Assembly (NCBI GenBank): GCA_039707465.1
Contig: CM077649.1
Coordinates: 17,007,001 to 17,071,000 of the forward strand
DNA length: 64,000 nucleotides
Reading direction: 5' to 3'
Source of the DNA: Rhabdophis nuchalis
Taxonomy: Eukaryota; Chordata; Lepidosauria; Squamata; Natricidae
Shown: positions 20,570-32,067 of the stretch, one piece after another
Layout of the letters: each line of letters starts with the position of its first letter
How positions within the stretch are numbered: position 1 is the first letter of the stretch
The notes under the pieces: model-generated
What the model was told of the DNA's origin: nothing
Database searches by the model: none
What the model saw: the letters and a program-made list of their open reading frames with translations, nothing else
Program-made: the position numbers and the translations under genes

Positions 20570-22934
20570 CATTTAAGAAAAGATGACAGTTCTTTGAAAA
20601 GCTTTGATTACAAAATGCATCCCTTTGTTGGATCTTAACTGTTTTACAAAACTGAAAATGCCAATTAAAAAAATATATGTAGCTTTGGTTGAACTGTGGA
20701 GTCCTTGGTAGTCTTGAAGCTTGGGTATTTGCTTACAGAGGTTTCATTGCCATACTAAGAAACATCATGAAGTTACATTATAATGCCACAACTACAAAGG
20801 ACCAGAGTTTGACTTGTGACACTACCATGCATGAAATGCCATTTGCTCTCCCTTGGTGTTCCCTGAGGACACCCATGTTCAAAAAAGATACAAAGAAGGA
20901 GATTCCAATAATCTTTACAGCAGTTTAAAAGTCCAATTATAAATTATCTCTTACTCTATGGTTACAACGTAACTCTCTTCTTCCTGTAAGTTATAATGTA
21001 GTTTAATAATCAAAACTACAAATGATAAATTCATTTTTCTGTTTTATGCAAAAAAAACCATAAAGGATTTCCAGCCAACTTTCATATAGTTAATTTAGTC
21101 AATTCTATCATCTTCACCAATGCTTTCTCCAATGTGGGCACTGCCAAACTTTTCCATCTTTATGCATGCAATAATCTCATAAAACACTAGGTAACTTAAT
21201 TCTTTTCACTCTGTTCCTCTGTTCACTTCATTTATATTTATGCCCACCTTCCTTTCTTTAAGTCTGTTTTGTAATATTTTCTTTCACTATTTCCTCATAC
21301 TTCATCTTTTATTTCTATCATCTACAATAGATAGTAACATGATATTATATCCATTCTAATTTCTACTTTCATATGCATCTGCATTGTTGTAGATAACATA
21401 AATGCATACTTTTGCCACATTCTGCACATATTTATGCCCCCATTTCCTAAGATCAGACTACCTTCATTCATATATATTACAACATTCCTTGTCTTTTAGT
21501 TTCACAGATAAAAAACATAATCATTTTTCTGTTCTCTCATTTGCAATTCCTTATCTTTAACATGTACTCTTTTATGTTCCAAATGCCAGTCTTCCATATG
21601 CTACATCTTCAGTAGATGAGCCCAAAGACATCCAACTAATGTCCAAGCCTTTCTATAACATAATTCTACCTTTTAGTAACATAAAGAATATTACATGCTT
21701 TAATTATACCCTTGTCACATGCAGCATTCCTTCCTAGCAATAAGGACACAATATTGGCCAATTTGGCACAATTTCGACAGTATTCCAGAAGCATAATCAA
21801 AGTCCATTTTTATGCTCATGTTATCCAAGTAGGATGTCTAATTTAAACAATACCTTGTTAACCAATACACTATTTCATATATTTCACCAATTGAGAGGAC
21901 GTGCAATATAGCAACACATTAAATGCACTTTGAGCCTATCCAGCAATTCAAAACTCAATTACTTTCACAAACCCTCTTTGTTTTCATCAACAAGGCTATC
22001 ATTTCTTCTTCAGGACATAGAACCTTATCTCTTCCCCCACCAAACCTTGTGAAGTGAGATTGACATGTCTATGGACTCTCGATTATCTAGATCAGGCTTT
22101 TCCAAAGATGCTTTTCCAAAAAACAACTGGACTTTCACTTGTCATCCAAGAAGTTTCTTTGAATCTTTCCCACATGAGATTGACATGTATGAAAGATGCC
22201 AGCATCTCTAGTGTAACAAGTTAATTATAGAAAACACCGTGTAAATGCCCTGTCCAAATTCTCAAGGTGAGTGATGAAAAGGGTGTCTTCCAGATATGAT
22301 AGAGAAATATGAGAGATGGAGGCTGAGATATACTTCAGAGACGAGTGCATATTTCACTCATTTCTATGAAAATAGATAAGCCTTTAAAATGCCAGATTGA
22401 ACAATAATAAATCTTTGTACCAAACAATACAGGATGATGTCAAAGGAAACTTGGTGTAGGCGTGGCACAGCTGTAGAGTCTGACTTTACATTTCCTCCAG
22501 AGAACAGAGAGAAAAGCATATCATCAACTGATGTGTCTTGTGCCTGGCCTACCATTTCCTCAAGCATTTCCTTCCAGGATGGGGTGAAAATCTGTTGTGC
22601 CTGACAAGTTATTGTCTATTTATGCTGACAAACAGCAAGTACATAATGGTGCCATTCTCTGTAAATTCTTTAATATCCAATAATCTTTTTGATTTCATAC
22701 AGAAGCGGTGAAGCTTTTTTTAACTAGCTCTGTTTCGATCAATCAGCATGAGAATTCTTGCAAAGCTTAAAATAAATGCTGGATAGCTAAATATGGAAAC
22801 ATTGCAGTCATAGAATTGGAGGATATTGGACATTCAAAGTGATGATAATGTTGTACTATCCCAGAAAGACGCAGTGTGCATTTGGGGGGTTCTTCTAGAA
22901 GGCGCAGGTTATTACCTTTAATGCCTCATATGAT
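20570..22934. other. unassigned AT-rich DNA
   Basis: About 2.4 kb with short domain-free frames. The 21000-22000 part is pyrimidine-rich on the plus strand and could be an old LINE remnant, but no protein motif could be read. Confidence 0.4.
22070..22165 (-). repeat. dispersed repeat, relative of 3246-3375
   Basis: The minus strand reads AAACTTCTTGGATGACAAG, GTGAAAGTCCAGTTG and TTTGGAAAAGC, matching the repeat at 3246-3375 in the opposite orientation. Its class is uncertain. Confidence 0.45.
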
Positions 22935-22942
22935 ATGGATAT

Positions 22943-23113
22943 CAGTGGTGGGTTTCTGCAGGCTCGCACCTACTCGCGAGAGCCGGTTGGTGAAATTTAG
23001 AGAACCGGTGAGAGGGGGTTCCACCGGTGTACCTGGAAGTAAATCTGGCCTGCCGCTGCCAGTGACCCAACGGGAAGGAAAGGAAAGGAAGGATGGAAGG
23101 AAGGAAGGAAGGA

Positions 23114-23161
<48 letters not shown>

Positions 23162-23337
23162 ATTTATCATCACAATTGAGTCCAAAATTTTGGTTGCTAA
23201 GCAAGAGCATTGTTAAATGTGTTTCACCACATTTTAAATGGTGGCCACTTCCACCCTGTCACATGACTGCTAAGCCACGGCCACAAAATAGGCCACACCT
23301 ACAGAGTAGGTTCTAAAAAATTTGAAACCCACCACTG
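22943..23337 (+). mobile_element. hAT-like element carrying an internal GGAA/GAAA microsatellite, copy 1
   Basis: Termini CAGTGGTGGGTTTC and GAAACCCACCACTG are perfect inverted repeats. Flanks ATGGATAT (22935-22942) and ATGGATAG (23338-23345) match at 7 of 8. The left arm has CCGGTTGGTGAAATTTAGAG, the middle is a GGAA-to-GAAA tract (about 23085-23160), and the right arm has CACAATTGAGTCCAAAATTT and GCCACACCTACAGAGTAGG. No transposase frame is present. Copies 2 and 3 are at 45393 and 51747. Confidence 0.9.
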
Positions 23338-23413
23338 ATGGATAGCCAAGGTGCCGACCCTGTCTGCCAAGGAATTCCAGTAGACTCAGTCAAAGAGAAA
23401 AACCTTTTTTGCC

Positions 23414-23463
23414 GTTGTTGTTGTTGTTGTTGTTGTTATTATTATTATCATTATTATTATTAA
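23414..23463. repeat. TTG then ATT triplet microsatellite
   Basis: Compound triplet tract directly at the 3' end of the reverse-strand L2 copy that follows. Confidence 0.9.
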
Positions 23464-24075
23464 TAATGGGACTCAGGGCGGTGCACAGGAATAATAAAGG
23501 ATAAAATACATACAGTATAAACACAGTCAATAGATAAATTTAAAATTAAATTAAATTAATTTAACCTGTGTTAAAATAATAAGAAATCCTATTAAAATGA
23601 TAGTAAAAACACACTATGCCAGGCCGGCCGCATGAAAAAAGTAAGTCTTTAATGTTCGCTGGAAGAGGCGAAGGTCCGTGATGGTATGATGGTCAGGGGG
23701 CAGGTTGTTCCAGAGGGCTGGGCCCACCACAGAGAAGGCCCTTCCCCTGGGAGCCGCCAGCCGGCATTGTCCAGCGGACGGCACCCTGAGGAGGCCCTCC
23801 CCTGGGAGCGGACAGGTCGGATGGAGGTATGTGGCAGGAGGCGGTTCTGCAAATAACCAGGACCCATGCCATAGAGCACTTTGAAGATGGTCACCAAAAC
23901 CTTGAAGCACACCCGGAAGGCCACAGGCAGCCAGTGCAGCTCGCGCAGGAGAGGTGTTATGTGGGAGTGTCTTGGTGCTCCCAAGATCCCCCGCGCGGCC
24001 GCATTCTGCACTAACTGGAGTCTCCGGGCGAACCTCAAGGGAAGCCCCATGACCCCAAACCTGTGAAACATTCTA
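23464..24075 (-). mobile_element. L2 LINE 3' end
   Basis: The minus strand encodes RLQLVQNAAARGILGAPRHS, ITPLLRELHWLPVAFRVCFK and VLYGMGPGYL, then in a shifted frame GRAFSVVGPALWNNLPP and LKTYFFHAAGLA. These are the conserved C-terminal blocks of L2-type reverse transcriptases. The GGGACTCAGGGCGGTGCACA hairpin of the 3' UTR is at the left. Frameshifts make it inactive. It is the longest L2 coding remnant in the window. Confidence 0.88.
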
Positions 24076-24570
24076 CTACAGAAATGAGAACTGCTCTAAC
24101 CCCTTTGATCTTGCAGAAGAGTACCAAAACATAGTGTGACTGGTTGGCCTGGAGCCCGGGGGGGGGGGCACTCACTGCTAGAGGTGGTCTTTCTCAGTCT
24201 TGGCCTGCAGACCGTCTGCTATCCTATTCCCTTTTCTCTTTCAGGCTTGATCCACAGAAGCCTCTGCTATACGATTCCATTTTCTCCCTCAGGCTGTCAG
24301 TGTTCCAAATATCATCCAGGATTAAATCAGAGCCCAAGGCAGAGCTTTCCTTAAAGTTCCAATTTAATAAGAGAGACATGTTGGTGCAATCTGTGGAAAA
24401 CCTGAGTCTGAACGCTTCCTGGGTTTTCCACCCAATGGAAAATTCAAACTCTTGCCCTCACACCCACAAGTTCATCACATGATCCAACCTTCCACTGCCA
24501 TGCTGGCAATGCCACCCATACACTTTCGATCAAGTGCAGAGGTGCAAAGACAAAAGATTCATTTCATTCA
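24076..24570. other. unassigned; possible old LTR-element remnant
   Basis: CAGGCTTGATCCACAGAAGC and CTCTGCTATACGATTCC recur in diverged form at about 25190-25290, on the other side of the L2 at 24571. The two stretches may be one older element split by that L2. No coding motif is visible. Confidence 0.35.
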
Positions 24571-25030
24571 TTTCATTTATTCGACTTATTAACCGCCCCC
24601 TCTCCCCAATGGGACTCGGGGCGGTGCACAGGAAAGTATAAAAAATACAATACATCACAATAAATACATAAATACATTAAAACTATATTAAATTACACCC
24701 TGTGCTACAAACTACCCCATTAAAATCCCTAAAGCCCAATTTAAAATTTCTCTACTAAACAACTGAGGCTGAAAACGGTAGGTTAGGCCAGGCCGGCCTG
24801 TTGGAAAAAGTAGGTTTTTAGTTGCTGGCAGAAGGAGCGGAGGTCCGGGATAGATCTAAGTTCGGGGGGTAGGTCGTTCCAGAGGGTCGGGCCCACCACA
24901 GAGAAGGCCCTTCCCCTGGGCGTCACCCGCTGGCATTGCCTAGTGGATGGCACCTGGAGAAGTCCCTCTCTGTGGGAGCGAATCGGCCGAAGGGATGTAT
25001 GGGGTAGGATGCGATCCCAAAGATGACCTT
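24571..25030 (-). mobile_element. L2 LINE 3' end
   Basis: Minus-strand 3' UTR hairpin (AATGGGACTCGGGGCGGTGC at 24618) and the terminal coding blocks seen as TCGGGCCCACCACAGAGAAG and CCTTCCCCTGGGCGTC on the plus strand. It is 5'-truncated at about 25030. Confidence 0.85.
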
Positions 25031-25341
25031 GGACTTCTAGAAAGGAATGTTTTATTTTGACAACAACATTCTACTCCTTACTATTCCCCTCTCCCGATTC
25101 CCCACTAATGAAACAGCATAGTAAAATAAGAGAGAGTGTGGCAGGCGAGAGATCCTAAAAGGAATTTGACTGGAGGCCTGACACAGGCTTTGCCCATAGA
25201 AGCCTCTTCTATCTTATTCCCTTCTCTTCTTCAGGCTTAGCCCACAAAAGCCTCTGCTAATCTATTCCTTTATTCCCTTCTTTTTCCTTGATCTCACCTC
25301 CTCTCGCCCTGTTTCACATCCTGCATTTGGACATCCTGCAT
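25031..25341. other. unassigned; possible remnant matching 24190-24300
   Basis: Contains CAGGCTTAGCCCACAAAAGC, related to 24240-24270. No gene is recognised. Confidence 0.35.
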
Positions 25342-25453
25342 TTACTAAGAAAAACACAAGAACCCATGCTAGGTTAGATTGGCAGCTATATAAATATAAT
25401 AAAGAAACAAGCAAATGGACATTGGAAAATGCAAGTACGGATAGTTTTCAGGT
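25342..25453 (+). repeat. dispersed repeat, first of two direct copies
   Basis: TTACTAAGAAAAACACAAGA, ATTGGCAGCTATATAAATAT and GGACATTGGAAAATGCAAG recur at 27286-27396 in the same orientation, about 1.94 kb away. The family is unknown to me. Confidence 0.65.
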
Positions 25454-26272
25454 ATCAGTGTAGCTTATTTGTCTCTTGATAAACATATTACTAACCAACA
25501 GTTTTCATAAAGCAGTTAAAATATTTTGCTGCAGGAGTGCAGAAGAAATTCTTCACCATTTTTATTTCTTAGAATGTTCTTTAAAACTCCCTGAGCTATT
25601 GCTAGAGGGAGCCCTTGTCTTTATTATTCAAATTCTTTTTCTCTTCCAGTTCACATGCATTTTATTCAATTATTTTTCTTCAGACATTGTCTGGCTCTAG
25701 CTTTGAAGACTTGTTAAAAAGTCTATTAAAATCTCTGCAGTCAGTTTTTTATTATAACTTGTGGAGGAAACATGTGTTATTTGCCATGTTGTCTAGGCTG
25801 AAATCTAAGTGGGGTTGAGATCCAGAGCGCCTACAAGATTTTAATTATCTTCCCTTAAATTTTGCCCATAGAATATATAGCCTTTTCATTCAACTAAAAT
25901 ATGCCACATGTTTTCCTCAAATATAGACAGAATGTTCTTTCATGACTATTTTATAAATATATGTGTGCCCTTTTATGAGAACCTATTATTTCAAGAGCCA
26001 ATTACACCTAGGATTTCTGTGATCCATAGTGTCCTTAAACATGATAACATCTGTAAATTACAAAATAATAATAATAACAAATAGGGGTGTGTTTTTTGTC
26101 TACAGAGCCATACATTTCCTTTTCTGTCAGAAAGCATTATCATTCAAGCTCCAAATGCTATAAAATGTTCATTTAAGGTTTGATATTAATTATTACATTA
26201 AAAGAGCTCTTAATTCAATTCTACCTAACTATGCAGTGTGTATAAGAGTATATTTTTGTTCTAATGTTTAAT
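25454..26272. other. unassigned AT-rich DNA
   Basis: Nothing recognised beyond short domain-free frames. Confidence 0.4.
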
Positions 26273-26423
26273 ACAGATAGTCCTTGATTTACAGGCATAA
26301 TTGAGTCTGAAATTATGGTTGTAAGGCATTCTAGTCATTAAGCAGGTTAAACAACCACATTTGATTTTACAATAGTTTTGTGATGGTCATTAAGCAAGTG
26401 CCATGGTCGCTAAGCAAACCCAT
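26273..26423 (+). mobile_element. partial snake-type MITE (family of 10013-10395)
   Basis: ACAGATAGTCCTTGATTTAC followed by CATTAAGCAGG and GCCATGGTCGCTAAGC matches the end and interior of the 10013 family in the other orientation. It stops where the candidate LTR at 26426 begins, so the LTR may have inserted into it. Confidence 0.55.
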
Positions 26424-26425
26424 TG

Positions 26426-26939
26426 TGTTGTATCCCTCAACAATAGAAGTTTCCACTCAGATCCGCTCTCAGCAGGGGGCTCACAGTTTAACCTGATTGG
26501 TCAACTGCGGGGCTGTTCTGATTGGCCAGTTGGTCCGACCTCCGCCTGTTCCGGCAGCGCCTCAAAACGCTTCTGTTCCAACCAGCCGGCCTAGGATAAC
26601 CCCCGATACTGAGTTTTAACATTGTAAATTTTAATTAGAGATTTTATAAGTGGGTTTTAGCACGGGATTATTATTTAATAGCTTTTTAATATGGGTATTT
26701 ATATGTATGTTTTGGTTTTAAATTGCCTGTGCGCCGCCCTGGGTCCTTTTTTAGGAGAAGGGCGGGGTATAAATTGGAAATAAATAAATAAATAAACTGT
26801 GGGGCTGTTCTGATTGGTCAGTTATGCCGGCTGCTGCCTTTAAAAGGAGGCTGCAGTCGGCTGCTTGTCACTTGTTGCTATGCCTGAATAAAGAGCTGAA
26901 TTCACTTCCTAGCTTGTCCTTCCTTGACCCAATCTAACA
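26426..26939 (+). mobile_element. candidate solo LTR with nested L2
   Basis: The region begins TGTTGTATCCC and ends CAATCTAACA (TG...CA). It contains three GATTGG motifs (inverted CCAAT boxes), a TATA-like TTTAAAAGG (26839) and a polyadenylation signal GAATAAAG (26886) in the order expected for U3-R-U5. No coding region follows. The flanking duplication was not found, so the boundaries are provisional. Whether it is ERV or another LTR class cannot be told. Confidence 0.5.
26532..26794 (+). mobile_element. L2 LINE 3' end inserted in the LTR, 29-bp target duplication
   Basis: CCGACCTCCGCCTGTTCCGG (L2 C-terminal coding), the 3' UTR, GCCGCCCTGGGTCC and GGAGAAGGGCGGGGTATAAA are present, ending in AAATAAATAAATAAA. 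The 29-bp sequence starting AACTGCGGGGCTGTTCTGAT (26503-26531) recurs at 26795-26823 with two C/T differences. This is a target-site duplication of the length made by LINE insertion. Confidence 0.88.
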
Positions 26940-27285
26940 CCAAGGTGACATGACTGCAAGATACTGCAAGTAACAATAAATGTGGCCTACAGTCAGCTGA
27001 GTCCCTCCCTCGTGTCTCGAATCATCAACTTTTCTCTTCAGCCACTCGATTCACTCTGTTTTGCACAGACTTTTCTCTCTCTCCTGCTTCTCTCTATCTC
27101 TCTCTTATTTTTAGTCAGATAGCATAACCCCCAGCAACTGAGGAAGGGGCTGTTCCCCCGGGTCTCTAGTCTCTAACACCTATACCACAGGCTGGACCCA
27201 ATGAGACATCTCACAACACCGGTCCTTGCTAGCAGACAGGTCAGCTTATCAGCCTTTCTGGTTTGAGCAAAGTATTTCCTGAACT
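26940..27285. other. unassigned; LTR-like fragment possible
   Basis: Contains AACAATAAATGTGGCC and CCCTCGTGTCTCGAATCATC, which read like the R/U5 part of an LTR, then a TCTC-rich stretch. No paired copy was found in the window. Confidence 0.3.
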
Positions 27286-27396
27286 TACTAAGAAAACACA
27301 AGAACCCACCCCTAAGTACTTAGGTTACATTGGCAGCTATACAAATATAATAAACAAACAAACATTGGAAAATGCAAGGACAGATGATTTTCAGGT
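27286..27396 (+). repeat. dispersed repeat, second of two direct copies
   Basis: Matches 25342-25453 (TTACTAAGAAAACACAAGAA, CATTGGCAGCTATACAAATA, ACATTGGAAAATGCAAGG) with small indels. Confidence 0.65.
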
Positions 27397-29039
27397 TACA
27401 ATGCCTCCAGGAATTTCCTATCCTTTTTGGATTTAATTTAGTTATGGGTGCTCACAATTTTTCAATTGAAATTATGGTTTAGCCATTATTATGAGATTAA
27501 AGAGTTTTTGTCATGTCTTCTATATGGATTTTGACTGTGAAATACCCATATAATTAACTATGTACAGCTAATGCTTTTCTGATAAATATCCAGGAATTGC
27601 CAGAACATACCATATTACTCCCTAAAGCACATTGCTCCAAAATGTATTCTTTTAATAAGGAAAAAGATCTATCTGCCAAGTTTTTTAAATCATGGCTCCC
27701 AAATGCCTTCATTAACTAAGATCCCTCCTATCTTGCATTTGCAATTATTATGAAATGATGCAATTCAGAAATTCTTAATAGAGTTCTCCCTATTACTAAT
27801 GTAAATCTTTGTTCTGGAACAGTGATTAACAACAAAAGAGTTATTAAATCTCCCTTTCCTTGATTAGGTAAGTTTATTTCCCAAAATTCATTGGCAATTT
27901 ACTTAAAACTCAATTTTAATTAAAATGCCTTAAGATGAATTGCTAAAGGATATTGCTCAAGGGGATTCTCCGATAATATACACAACGTTTTCCTGTTTTC
28001 TTTATAATTAAAATCATCACGTTATTTCAACACATTGCCAGTAAAACATATCAATAAGAATAATTTGTAATATAAAGAAGAAGGGTTACAACTGATGAGT
28101 ATGAGTTAAAGAGAGAGAAAAGGTTTTATATAACCTTCCTGCCCTTTTTTTCCCTACTGCAATAACTGCACATCTTACTTTATAGGAAATATAGGAATTA
28201 TCATTTTAGAGGGCAATGGATCTAGGTGACATCATCTTCCACAGGTGGATATTTTTTTTAACATCATTGCAATAATTTTAAATTTATATACATATTTGAT
28301 AAAGATACATATTTATTAGAATTTATTCCTTTGACACCCATGAAGTGCACACTCTACATTTGAACAAGATGGAAAGTCAGGTATGGCTTTATTAATAAAA
28401 ATTGGGCAGATGAGAAAGGAAAAAAGGATTGTTTAGAAATCTGTTACCAGTGTTAATAAAGACCAACATTGGCAATTGTTTCAGGTGGACATGAAGAAGG
28501 AAATAAGCAGATAGAGATAACAATAGAAAAAAAATCTATTGTCAGGCCAGACCTAACTAAAACACATAGAAACAGATCAATAATATCTAGTCTAGTACTA
28601 CAAAACAAATAGTAAAAAAGGTGGTCAAATTAAATAGCTGAAAAATCAAAATTACTGTGTTGAATAGAATTTAAAACACTTGAATATCACAATGTGTGAG
28701 TGAAAAAATACATAGATAAATGGAGCATGGACAAATTATTTTTTTAAGTACTTTTAATATTCTAATATTGACAGATTTTAGTCAGAAAATCTTTGCTTTT
28801 AAAAAATTCAATGCATGTTACTTCTACCTAAATACCACTTGGAGACAGAACAAATAAAATATGTATGTCATACTGGATGCAAACTTCAAAGACACAGTTT
28901 CAACATAGCAATAGGAACTGTTGAACAAATTTACAAAATTTACTCCAAGCTATGATTTCAGATAAAAGCTGGCATAAAACGTTTTTCAAGTGTTACACAA
29001 GTCTATTAACAATAGCCAAAATATACATATTATATGGCA
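27397..29039. other. unassigned AT-rich DNA
   Basis: No recognisable gene or transposon. The last part (about 28930 onward) may belong to the L1 remnant that follows. Confidence 0.4.
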
Positions 29040-29340
29040 ATACATGTTGAAAATGCCACAAAACAGAAATAATATTTTGTTATATGTGGTGGACATGCAA
29101 CCGCTCAATCCAAAGTTATGCACTATTCAGAGAATTTGTCAAATCAAATTAGAAGTGAAATCACATTTTTAAAAATTAGATATAATTCCAGAACATATGA
29201 AAATACTTACCCTAGTTTATTAAGTTACACGTTCAAAGCTGAAAGGGTAAACTACATAGTATTTGTAAAAGGACATAGTACGAGCAATAGCATGAAGAAT
29301 TTAAACTCGAAGAATATAGAACAATTAATTCTTTCTTGAT
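29040..29340 (+). mobile_element. decayed L1 LINE C-terminal remnant
   Basis: The plus strand reads FCYMWWTCNR near 29075-29105, close to YYYMWWTCAEAR of the better L1 copy at 42.8 kb (the L1 C-terminal zinc-knuckle region). Further on it reads IIPEHMK, then KAERVNYIVFVKG, comparable to IIPEKFK and TAARIVFAQTWK there. Spacing and order agree. Heavily mutated; no function. Confidence 0.5.
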
Positions 29341-29395
29341 GTGTGTGTGCGCGCATGTGTGTGTGTGTGTGACAGAGACAAATACACACACACAC
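29341..29395. repeat. TG/CG and AC microsatellite
   Basis: TGTGTGTGTGCGCGCATGTG followed by TG repeats and a short ACAC stretch. Confidence 0.85.
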
Positions 29396-29494
29396 AGAGA
29401 AATAGACTTTTAACTAAATTTAAACTTTAATATATATTACATATACATATATTACATATGCAATAGACTAAATGCAAACATCTAGATACTTTAA

Positions 29495-29998
29495 AGTTTA
29501 AAGTTTATTCGACTTGTATCCCACACCTATCTCCCAGAAGGGACCCAGGGCGGCGCACAGGAGATTAAAACAGATATATACATAAATACATAATAAATAT
29601 CATAAAACCAATTAAATTAAGAAAGCCCTGTGCTAAAATTACTAAAATCCCTCTAATTAAAACGAATTGCTAATTTAAAACTCAGTCGTTGTAGGGTGAT
29701 CACGCTAGGCCGGCTTGATGGAAAAAGTGCGTCTTCAGGCGCTGGCGGAAAAGGCGGAGGTCTGAGGTGGTCCGGAGTTCGGGAGGAAGGTTGTTCCAGA
29801 GGGTTGGGCCCGCCACAGAGAAGGCCCTTCCCCTGGGCGTCGCCAATCGACATTGCCCGGCCGACAGCACCCAGAGAAGACCCTCTCTATGGGAGTGGAT
29901 CGGTCGAAGGGATGTGTGGGGTAGGAGACAGTCTCGCATATAACTAGGCCCCGTGCCATGGAGCGCTTTGAAGATGGTTATCAGCACCTTTAAAACTT
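29495..29998 (-). mobile_element. L2 LINE 3' end
   Basis: The minus strand keeps an open 95-codon C-terminus: FKALHGTGPSYMRDCLLPHT, SLRPIHSHREGLLWV, RGRAFSVAGPTLWNNLPPEL, LRLFRQRLKTHFFHQAGLA. The 3' UTR hairpin AGAAGGGACCCAGGGCGGCG is at 29535. It is 5'-truncated near 29998. Confidence 0.9.
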
Positions 29999-30501
29999 AC
30001 ATAAATAGGCTCTACAAATTGATTAAAGCACAAAGAAAAGTGTGGGGAACCCAACTTAAATATTTACCTATATTATTTTTAAGGTGTTTTCATCCCCCCT
30101 TTTTTTCTTTACACAAACATTTATAAACAAAAAAGATATTGGCGATATTGGCATTGCATTCAAACATTTATACTTCTTTTTGATATCATAAAAGCAAGTT
30201 AACGTATTCCTTTTGGAAAACTTACTAATGTCATATTGTGTAATAGTTGCACAATCTCAATAATTATCTGTTTACCCATAAATAATATTTGTTTGAATAT
30301 TTTTAAATATTTTTAAATAAAATAAAAAGATTATAGTATAGTATATGGGAAATAATAATAAAATAAGCATCGAATGTTATTGATGTAGGTTTTATAAAGA
30401 AAAAGTTTATCAATGTCTCCATTTGGATCTATGTATCATTATTACTTTTTCATTGTTTAAAGATTGAAAAAGAAATTGATATAATGTAATTTGAAGTTGT
30501 A
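29999..30501. other. unassigned AT-rich DNA
   Basis: Nothing recognised. Confidence 0.4.
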
Positions 30502-30509
30502 GTATAAAG

Positions 30510-30644
30510 CAGGGGTCTCCAACCTTTGCAACTTTAAGTCTGAAGCACTTCAGCTCCCAGACTTCTCCAGCCAGCAAAGTTGGGTGGAGAATTCTGGGAG
30601 CTGAAGTCCTTCAGACTTAAAGTTGCAAAGGTTGGAGACCCCTG
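30510..30644. mobile_element. palindromic hAT-like element, 135 bp
   Basis: Same structure and wording as 20427-20561, with slightly more arm mismatches (GAAGCACTTCAG against GAAGTCCTTCAG). Flanks GTATAAAG (30502-30509) and ATATAAAG (30645-30652) match at 7 of 8. Confidence 0.9.
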
Positions 30645-30652
30645 ATATAAAG

Positions 30653-32067
30653 CATGGTATTAATTTCCTATAAAATCCATGGTAAAATAATGGCTTGTCT
30701 TTGAATAGGAAAATACTCTGCATTTCTTCTTTCCCACAAGATACTATTAGAAATTTGTTACCAAATTTCCAGCAGCTACTCCCTTTTTCTAGAGGGTTTA
30801 AAGGTTTAAAGTACTGGGTTTGAACATTAATAACCTTTTTTTAAACTTAACATGCAAGTATATATTAAAAGATACTATAGGTTTCTGTGATGTGGTTTTT
30901 AAATTTGGAAAAATACAATAGTGTTTACTTTTATCACATTTCTTTCATATATAAAACTTCTAATAGTTAATCACAGACATAAACAATATCACACCAATGT
31001 CAATGCTTGTCTGGCCTTTCCTTTGTCAGCCATTTAGTCTTTTAATCATTAATCATCATTAGCAATTATCTCCATTATTATTATTATTATTTTGATTATT
31101 AACAAGATTAATCAGCAACAATCAACCCATGATCTCTCTCTCCTTGGACCTCCCTCTCCTCTGCTATTTCTATTTCCTCAATCAGTTCTCCACTCTTGAT
31201 CACTCTACCTACTTGCTTACTAATTGACATCATTACTCACGTCATTTAACAAAGACACTCATAAGAACTAAAAATTCTTTACTAAATCACAATGTTTTTT
31301 TCTGATTGACGCAGATCAGCAATTATGTAGGAGTGAAAAATGAGGACCATGATAAGTATATATAACTAGTGTGCTTGTACTTTTCTCATATCAGTTCATA
31401 GCATCAACCCTTTAGATCCATTTTGAAAAGTTAGAATTGTACATGGACATCAAATGAATTAACATAAAAGTTGAAATTCTAATGTATAACTGAATTTTTT
31501 TTAATTTTTATGTATAACTGAAAAATTAAGTTTGCAAAATTAGTAAAATTTAATTTTTGAAAGAGACTTTGAGGAAAAAAGAAATTTAATTTCTTTTCCA
31601 TAGAAATTACCACTCTTCCTTAAATGCAATTGGAAGCTTATCTCATTCAAATACAAAGTGCCTGGAACAGAACTTCTATTCTTTATCACAATTCACTTTG
31701 AGATAAATCTGAAGTTCTGAGAAAAAAATATTTTTGGACCTCATCTCTTTATTTTTGTCTGTCCATTAAACAGGCTTAGTTTTAGCTGTATTTTTGAACT
31801 GAGAAGACTAAAAAGTAGCTGTTAAATTCACTATAAAGAATTCCAACAGGCTGAGAACTGTAGTATTTCAAATGTAACATTTCATGGGGAAACTGTGTTA
31901 AGGACAGTTTATTTTTAATGCTCACAGTTTTTTAAGCTTAAAATATGTAGATTATTTGCCACATTTTGCCAATGAACCTGAATAACAACTCATGATTGTA
32001 ACTGCAAAATGTTTTTGTCTTTTTTAGTATTTAACAGTTTGCAAACAGATGCAGTAATGGCAAAATA
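30653..32067. other. unassigned AT-rich DNA
   Basis: No gene or transposon is recognised. A short ATT tract lies near 31075. Confidence 0.4.
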
